Below, one piece after another: positions 58,113 to 64,000 of a stretch of 64,000 bases of DNA. The DNA is from Hysterangium stoloniferum (lineage: Eukaryota; Basidiomycota; Agaricomycetes; Hysterangiales; Hysterangiaceae). How positions within the stretch are numbered: the stretch's first letter is position 1; each line of letters opens with the position of its first letter. The notes under the pieces are model-generated. The model saw only the letters and a program-made list of their open reading frames with translations. It ran no database searches and was not told where the DNA came from. The DNA is taken from assembly GCA_015178975.1 (NCBI GenBank), contig WHVD01000015.1, forward strand, positions 186,001-250,000, given 5' to 3'. The position numbers were made by a program, and so were the translations under genes.

Positions 58113-59151
58113 TCAGTCTGCAACAAGATTGTCCTTGTCTTCCGTGTCCTCAGCAATATTCTCGCTGTCTTGAACCCGGCCTTCCCAGCCTAAGGTCAGA
58201 CTGCTCGCGCCTTGATCTATACACTCCCCGCCCTGGATATCACTTGGCCCCAAATTTTCGGCCTCCGTCGGGATACGATCCTTCCCATTTTTAATGGCCG
58301 TTGCCCTAGCCACTATTTGGGCGGCCTCAGATTCGGTGCTCTGCTCGTGGGTATGGTCGTCGTGGCGGTGGCACGAACACGGACATATGAGCGTGCACGC
58401 CCTATCCGCCTCGTTTAATTGATCCCCCGCCTTCCTTGCGCGCGTGTACATCCTCGTCGAGAAGGGGACTATAGCTCTGAGATTTCGCTCCAGCTGGGCA
58501 TGGGTGTTGCTCCACCCTGCGGTTGTTTCGTCGCCGACGAGGTGGTAGAACGCGAGGATATCCATGTAGACAGAAACCATGGCGTAGATATAGAACGTGA
58601 CCGTAATGTAGAACAACGCCATGCCGCCAATGAATGTCCCCACGCTGGAAGTGAGGCGGGCAGTGCTGCTCCTGATGGCGTCGAGAGACAGGGGGCGGCC
58701 GCCTAGCGCTGGGGAGCAAACAAAAGCGAATCAGCGCGGTGAAGATACGTCCAGCTGCGCCCTAACCTGCAGTGAGGACCTTCGTCGTTATCGTCGTGAG
58801 CTTCACAATCTCGAAAAAGTAGCACGCCCACATCGTGCTCTTGTCGTCGCATCGAAAGAAGCGGGGATAGACCAGCAGCGACACGCCCGCCGCGAGCCAT
58901 AAGACGTTGCCTAGCATACTCAGCACTGCAATCACGTCCCGGGGGTCGGACTCATCCGGGCGCAGGGCGTACAGAGCCACTCCGAGAGAGAATGTGAGAA
59001 ACGTGCCGAACAAGGGATGCACGGGGCCCATGTATATTTTGGGATTGTGCGCGACATGGTGTTCGGTCGGACTCCGCTCAGGCGGTTTCTTGTTGTCAAC
59101 GTTTGGAGGCTGCATTGTAGACTTGTCACTGGCCACCATGATGCTGTTCAA
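58113..59151 (-). CDS. Predicted four-span membrane protein, unknown function
   Basis: Two exons (59151-58767 and 58708-58113, intron of 58 nt with GT-AG ends) give 326 aa. After a hydrophilic N-terminus of about 50 residues there are four hydrophobic segments: L-F-G-T-F-L-T-F-S-L-G-V-A-L (about 48-65), V-I-A-V-L-S-M-L (about 75-98), a stretch W-A-C-Y-F-F-E-I (about 108-128) and I-G-G-M-A-L-F-Y-I-T-V (about 152-180). The C-terminal 140 residues are hydrophilic, with a Cys/His cluster (I-C-P-C-S-C-H-R-H-D-D-H-T-H) and an acidic end. I do not recognise the family; similar hypothetical membrane proteins are common in Agaricomycetes. The reading across the intron is in frame and joins two well-formed membrane parts, which supports the model. 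Confidence 0.75.
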
Positions 59152-59809
59152 GTTGACAGAGGGGTCAAAGCAAGGAATAGGAGGGATGCGGAGTAGTTCC
59201 GCATGAGTGACCTCTACAACTATTGAACCGTCATGACAACAACCCCCACTATTTCAGTGGAAAGTGACTTGCACCTGGAATGCGGCATTTGATGGCTACA
59301 GAACCAGAACCCGAAAATGAGAAACTAAGATGAAAGAGTCCATATTCCAGGGCTGGTTTCTTCTTGTATGAATTATAGGGTTAATTGGGCGATATATGTG
59401 CTCAAGGCATGCTTGAACGACCGGTTAGAAGTCTTTATTATGTTTCTAATGTCTAGACGGTCGAAGGTGAAGGATAAGGTCAGCAAATATCCTGAAGGAT
59501 GGCGATTAGCTACAACGTTTGGTATATAATAATGTAAAGATACCATGTCCTGGTATCTTTAATCCATTATTGAACCAGTAAGTAGTTGATAAACATAGCT
59601 TGCCTAGGGTATAAATACATGCATCCGAGCCATCCATATGCATAGTGGGAGAAAAAAAAAATCAAACAAAAAAAAAGATGAGGGGGAAAGAAGAAAAAGC
59701 GAATAAGAATATGGTACACATAAAATGCACAAACAAGAAAAAAAAAGGCGTCAAGAAAACGGGAACACGCATATTGGACCCGGCCTCTCCGCCATCCTCA
59801 AACCCCATA
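59152..59809. other. Intergenic DNA between two minus-strand genes
   Basis: About 660 bp, AT-rich near 59500-59640, with poly-A/T runs at about 59650-59750 that fit the 3' untranslated region of the gene to the right. No gene is seen. Confidence 0.5.
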
Positions 59810-62800
59810 TCATATATCACCCCTCCTCTTCCACGCTGCATGCACACCCCCATCTTCCCTCGGACTGCCAAACCGCACCCCTGCGCCATCACCAAACTGC
59901 GCCCAGGTCGCCAACCGCTCCACACGAGGAACACGCACGCTAGCACCGCGTGGCGGGGACGACGAAACAGCAGAAGCGGAAGATATCGAGGGCGATCCCC
60001 CCCGTCGAATTCCGATGCCGATGCCGATACCAGAGAAATCCTTGCCTTTCCGCGGGGTAGCGGCGCCGCTTCCACCTCCGCCGCTGCCGTTCCGGGCATG
60101 TATTTGGCTGTCATCACTCTGCCCACGCTCGTGCTCCCCGTCCGCGTCTACAGCATCCTCGCCAGCCTTCAAAAACGTCGTATGGATGGAGGAATCGGAA
60201 AGCCCTCTCGGGCGCAGCGTCCGCTGCAACAACGTCTCCCGAAAGTCCGTCGTCGGCAACGGCGGTGGCGGCGCATCATCCAGAACCACGACGTTCGAGC
60301 GCAACTTGGCCTTGACCGACGTCGCTCGTTTGACCCCTGCTCCGACGCTCACATTCCGCAGTGCCCGCTTCTCTTTATCATTCTCACTCGTGCTCGCGCC
60401 CAAGCCCCGCGGTAACACCACCCACCCGCCGCCGCCCTTCTCCCTACCCCTCTCTGCCACGCCCACACCCGAACCCGGAGCACCGACAAACAGCCCACGG
60501 AGCCGCCCCTGCTCCATCGGCAGCGGCGTCTGGGGGGGCTGTATAGCCTTCGGGCTCGTCGTGCGGACGATATCATCGGCGGACATGAATCCGTGTATAG
60601 ATGTAGATCCGGCGAGGACGTTTACCGTCATTGCGCTCGCGGAGACCTGGGCCGCTGCACGGGGTTGTGGGTGGAGGAGCGGGGGCGATGAAACGTGGTC
60701 GCGAAGTGTGATTGCGTTTGCGCTTGCGTGAGGAGCAGCTGCGTGGGTAGACGACGACGACGTAGTCGGGTTGGAGAGTGAAGTCGGCTGCTTGAATAAT
60801 AGCCTTGATATTGCAGGCATCCAGCTGCCCCCTTCATCGCCGTGGAACGCCTCCTTCCTCATCTGCCCCGCCACCTCTGGCTCAAACACCACTTCATTAA
60901 GCTGCTCCCTCAGCGCACCCACCGTACTGAACAGATCACGCATCAGCCTCAACAAAGCCTTCATTTCCTCCCTTGTCGCAACCGCCGACCACTCTGCACC
61001 TCTCCTAGCTCCACCAACTGCTCCCACCCCACCACTAGTACGCCCAACCCTCATCCTCCCCACCTCAGCCACAACACCCTTAATAGTCGCACGCCCCACA
61101 TGCCGCGCATCGGCATTCAAATTTTGCCGTTTCAGCCGCAGCGTAAGTGTCCTCGGATCAGCCTGCGTCAATCGTGTCAAAAGTGGCGCGAGACTGCTTG
61201 TCATGGTCGTAATTGGGTGAGGGTCGGTGGGGAGTATGAGGTGCCGGTTGGTGGTGGCTGGTGTTGGTGCCGGTGCGAAGCCCGTGTCTAACTTTGAGGT
61301 GGAAGGAGTGAGATTGGCAGTTGATGGGCGAGTGTGTTCTGGGCCGCTCAGGGAAGAGGTTTCGGAGCGAGAAGAGAGGCTGTCGATGCCGAGGCTGGAG
61401 GGGCCAGGAGAAGGGAGTGCGAATGCATGATGGGTATTAGTGTTGTGGGCGGGCTGGCTTGGTGGCGACGGTAGTAAGTCAGTTTGGACACCTCTTGTTT
61501 GTCGTTGGATTGCAAACCCTAGGCTCAGTGCGTCTTCTTTCAAATCATCCTCCTAGGGGACAATGGATGATTAGCTCAAAAGAAAAACAACGCAATAAAC
61601 AACACATACAAGCCCTGCTATTGTGAAATTAACCTTGGTTTCATCGTGATCAACATCTTCCAGCTCGTTCCTCCTCGCCTCTTCAAGCTCATCTCTCGCC
61701 TCACCTAATAACACAGACAATTCTGCAACATCCCGCTTGAGTGCCTCATTATCCGCGACAAGAGCTTCTAACACCCTTGCCGTTTCTAAATGTGGCGTGG
61801 GCAAGGGTGTGTTCAGTGATTGATGTAGCCCTTCGAGACGAAGCTTGGCCTCTTGTAAGACACTCTTGGAGAAATCTTCACGGGAGGCACGCAGTGACGA
61901 CAGGTCGTTTTTTAACGAGTGTATTTCACGTTGCAATTTGGCTATGTAATCCAATAAGCAGGTTGACAGCGATAACTGGTACAACTCACAAGCTTTCTCG
62001 GTACCACTCCTAACTTTGATCTCTGTATTCCTAACAGCTGCTAAGGCAGCATCACGCTCCTGGCGCATATCGTCTCTTTCTTGTACGGCCTGCGTATATC
62101 GTGACTCCCACCCTACAGACCTGGTTTGCTGTGCAGATAAGCGATGTGCAGTGGTGCGGGCATCATGTAGTTCACGTTGTAACATCTTGGTCGTTGAATC
62201 GGAAAGCTCGGTCTTTATGAGGAGCTCTTGGATTCGCTGGAGGAGGATGAGTGGTGTGATAGAGGGGGGTGTGACAGACAAAGTTGGGACGTACTGATTC
62301 CATAATTGAATTCTCTTCGGTGACTATGTCCAGTTTCCGCTTAAGCAGCTCAATTTGGAGGCGGGCATCGTCTGGGAGATCTGAAGTCTCTGAGAAAGAT
62401 GCTTCGCTTGCCTACAACATTACATGTGTGAACGATCCCATGGAACATGATTAATATTGTTTGCTCACTTGACGAGAAAGAACTGCATCCTGTCGTCGAA
62501 TGTATGCCTCGTACCTCTGTAGTAAAGCCTGACCAACCTCTATATATTCAACAGCGTCGGTGGTAATTCAGTAGGCAGCTGGAAGGGCACTCACCGGCAC
62601 TCAAGACGAGCCTGCTCTCCAACTTGGCTCTCACGTCCGACCAAGCGACCAATGAGGGGCATTCGCGCCTGCGACAACAGCAGGCAATATGGGCATCCGG
62701 GGTGGGGGCACGGGTCTTTGAAAAGTTAGACAAGGCCAACGTGAGATCGTCAATGGTCTTATTAGCGTGATGGTCTGACGCTGTCGTCGTCGCTGGGCTA

Positions 62801-62841
62801 GCCGAACGCGAGCTGGGTGCAGAGAGGGGGCCAACCATCAT
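59810..62841 (-). CDS. Long coiled-coil, Ser/Pro/Gly-rich protein, unknown function
   Basis: Six exons, about 62841-62595, 62539-62469, 62411-62296, 62236-61991, 61941-61610 and 61552-59810, give roughly 918 aa. Introns are 41-60 nt with GT-AG ends; the middle boundaries are good to about one base. Residues about 85-340 are heptad-rich coiled coil (L-L-Q-R-Y-E-A-Y-I-R-R-Q; E-L-H-D-A-R; L-K-N-D-L-S-S-L-R). The rest is mostly low complexity, with Ser/Pro/Thr regions and Gly-rich repeats (G-I-G-I-G-I-G-I). A short helical block (E-E-M-K-A-L-L-R-L-M-R-D-L-F) sits in between. This layout suits a scaffold of the spindle pole, septum or cell cortex, but nothing identifies which. The opposite strand is open for long stretches; those frames are shadows. 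Confidence 0.75.
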
Positions 62842-62937
62842 GGTGGCTATGAACAGGAAGAGTGGTACTTAAGTGAATTGAAAAAGAAGATTGTTTGAAG
62901 TGAACAACGAAAAGGGGACATTCAATTAATGAGATGA

Positions 62938-63027
62938 CTAAGCCCCGGCAAAGATGGGATCCTCTCCGCCATCTTGGGCTGTGACGGTGGGTGCCTTGGA
63001 GGTTGACAGGAAGTACTCGGTAGCCAT
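62938..63027 (-). CDS. 29-aa upstream ORF in the 5' leader of the coiled-coil gene
   Basis: An ATG at 63027 opens a frame (M-A-T-E-Y-F-L-S-T-S) that ends D-P-I-F-A-G-A followed by TAG at 62938-62940, about 100 bp before the ATG of the coiled-coil gene. A polypyrimidine-AG stretch lies between them, so it could also be an exon end. It has no known domain. If translated it would act as a regulatory upstream ORF or a small protein. Confidence 0.3.
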   Translation of the reverse strand: MATEYFLSTSKAPTVTAQDGGEDPIFAGA

Positions 63028-63536
63028 TCATTGACCAATGGGGACGTGAAGGAAAGGCGGAGGTGTACAGGAGGAGGTCTGTATCCGCTTCATGAAGGTC
63101 CTATAGATAAATCTGGGAGAATATTTCATACCACCACAATTAATGTGACCCGAGCACGATGATCACTTGCATTAAGAGGTAGCTTCAAAGTAGAGTCCCT
63201 GAATCAAAGCTCATAGCAAAGCCTCAAGAATGGACGTGTCATTTGCTATTCATCTTTACTCGAATGGAAAAAGAACTTTAGTGTAGAGATGCTTTCCGGG
63301 AGTATTTGACCCTGGGTCAACGTTCACCGTAGGACTGACTATCCTCTCGAATCATGATATATGAGTAATGCTGTCGCCGAAAGGGTGCAGGATGGCCAGA
63401 TTACTCAGCTGGCTAAGAAATTTCAACTCATCATCAACAATCCTTAGGAATCCAATGTGTGTGATTGATTATACATCCAATGAGAAATCAATCCTTTTTT
63501 AGGACTTCGGTATGACGCAATACAGTCTGAATCTAC

Positions 63537-63544
63537 TATATAAT
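63537..63544 (+). promoter_or_regulatory. TATA box of the dehydrogenase gene
   Basis: TATATAAT lies 47 bp before the ATG at 63591. A start of transcription about 25-30 bp downstream would leave a leader of about 25 nt, short but usual for fungal genes. Confidence 0.5.
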
Positions 63545-63590
63545 CACACAAAGAACCTAAGACTCCTCCAAACCCACCCTGCATACTAAA

Positions 63591-64000
63591 ATGTCTCAGC
63601 AAACATCTCTGCTCTTGGTATCCAAACAAGGCGCGTTTGAAGTTAAAACCACAGATATCCAGAAGCCTGGCCCGGGTGATGTCTTGGTCAAGGTCTGTAC
63701 ATGTGGCTTTTTGAAAATATAATTGATTAACAAAAAATCAGATCATGGCCACAGCCTTGAACCCCGTTGACTGGAAAATTCAGAAATACGGGGCCTTCGT
63801 CCAAACGTACCCTGCTGTCTTGGGCACCGACTCCGCAGGCGTCGTCGAGGAAGTCGGCGAGGGCGTAACGTCATTTAAGAAAGGCGATAAAGTGTGAGAT
63901 GCGCAATAGCTCACGTAACCATCACCACCTGACGCGCTTTGATTTTTCATCTCCCAGGCTCCATCAAGGCTTCTTTACGAACGATAAAGCTACTTTCCAA
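63591..64000 (+). CDS. Zinc-type medium-chain alcohol dehydrogenase / quinone oxidoreductase-like, 5' part
   Basis: Three exons (63591-63692, 63742-63893, 63958 onward) give the N-terminal GroES-like domain. The protein starts M-S-Q-Q-T-S and continues [34 protein letters not shown] and G-D-K-V-L-H-Q-G-F-F. These are the conserved core of the MDR superfamily, closest in style to fungal CipB-like/zinc-binding dehydrogenase domain proteins that reduce or oxidise small carbonyl or enone substrates with NAD(P)H. No catalytic zinc ligand of classical alcohol dehydrogenases is visible in this part. The Rossmann domain lies beyond the window. Confidence 0.85.

Larger units (their letters stand above)
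62842..63590. promoter_or_regulatory. Divergent promoter region
   Basis: About 750 bp separate the minus-strand coiled-coil gene from the plus-strand dehydrogenase gene, so both promoters lie here. It holds a 29-codon minus-strand ORF (62938-63027) and a TATA box for the plus gene (63537-63544). Confidence 0.55.

Noticed and set aside
57604..58156. Minus-strand frames of 78 and 147 codons in the intergenic region
   Set aside because: No domain, overlapping frames, and no consistent intron structure.
59645..60731. Long plus-strand frames (59645-60415, 60015-60731)
   Set aside because: They are antisense to the last exon of the coiled-coil gene, are Arg/Pro-rich and result from its biased codon use.

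Overview
The window looks like nuclear DNA of an Agaricomycete (mushroom-forming basidiomycete). The host genes at the right end have many introns of about 45-65 nt, and one encodes a full-length neurofibromin/Ira-type RasGAP. The left 45 kb is a retrotransposon graveyard typical of large, repeat-rich basidiomycete genomes. Species is not identifiable from the sequence alone.

Layout. (1) Positions 1-25643: an old minus-strand Ty3/gypsy chromovirus ('A2') was hit by a complete 13.9 kb copy of its own family ('A', 667-14545, target duplication GCCAG). A itself holds two solo LTRs and a small inverted-repeat element. The 5' LTR of A2 (17214-25643) was hit three more times: by a solo LTR of family B, by a B LTR that contains LTR C that contains LTR F (later partly inverted), and by a 5 kb Ty1/copia element. 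(2) 25644-32437: solo LTRs and LTR fragments (families B, C, I), a second inverted-repeat element and a 23-bp minisatellite. (3) 32438-41130: a second Ty3/gypsy chromovirus ('C-gypsy') on the plus strand that has lost its 3' LTR. (4) 41131-44933: more nested LTRs. (5) 44934-64000: host DNA with visibly more CpG. It holds the NF1/IRA-like RasGAP gene (35 exons, 2762 aa by my splice model), a predicted four-span membrane protein, a long coiled-coil protein and the 5' end of a zinc-type medium-chain dehydrogenase.

How it fits together. Most premature stops in the transposon proteins are TGA where the family would have Arg (CGA), and most differences between paired LTRs are transitions. That is the footprint of cytosine methylation and deamination on silenced repeats. 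The 5-bp target duplications let the insertion order be read almost completely. The most unusual items are an unbroken 829-codon ORF of unknown function between integrase and the 3' LTR of element A, a provable inversion inside a triple LTR nest, a 243-bp LTR whose ends are near-perfect ~38-bp inverted repeats, and a short core shared by otherwise unlike LTR families.

Coordinates of introns and LTR ends were placed by eye; expect an error of a base or two in places, especially near 62000-62420.
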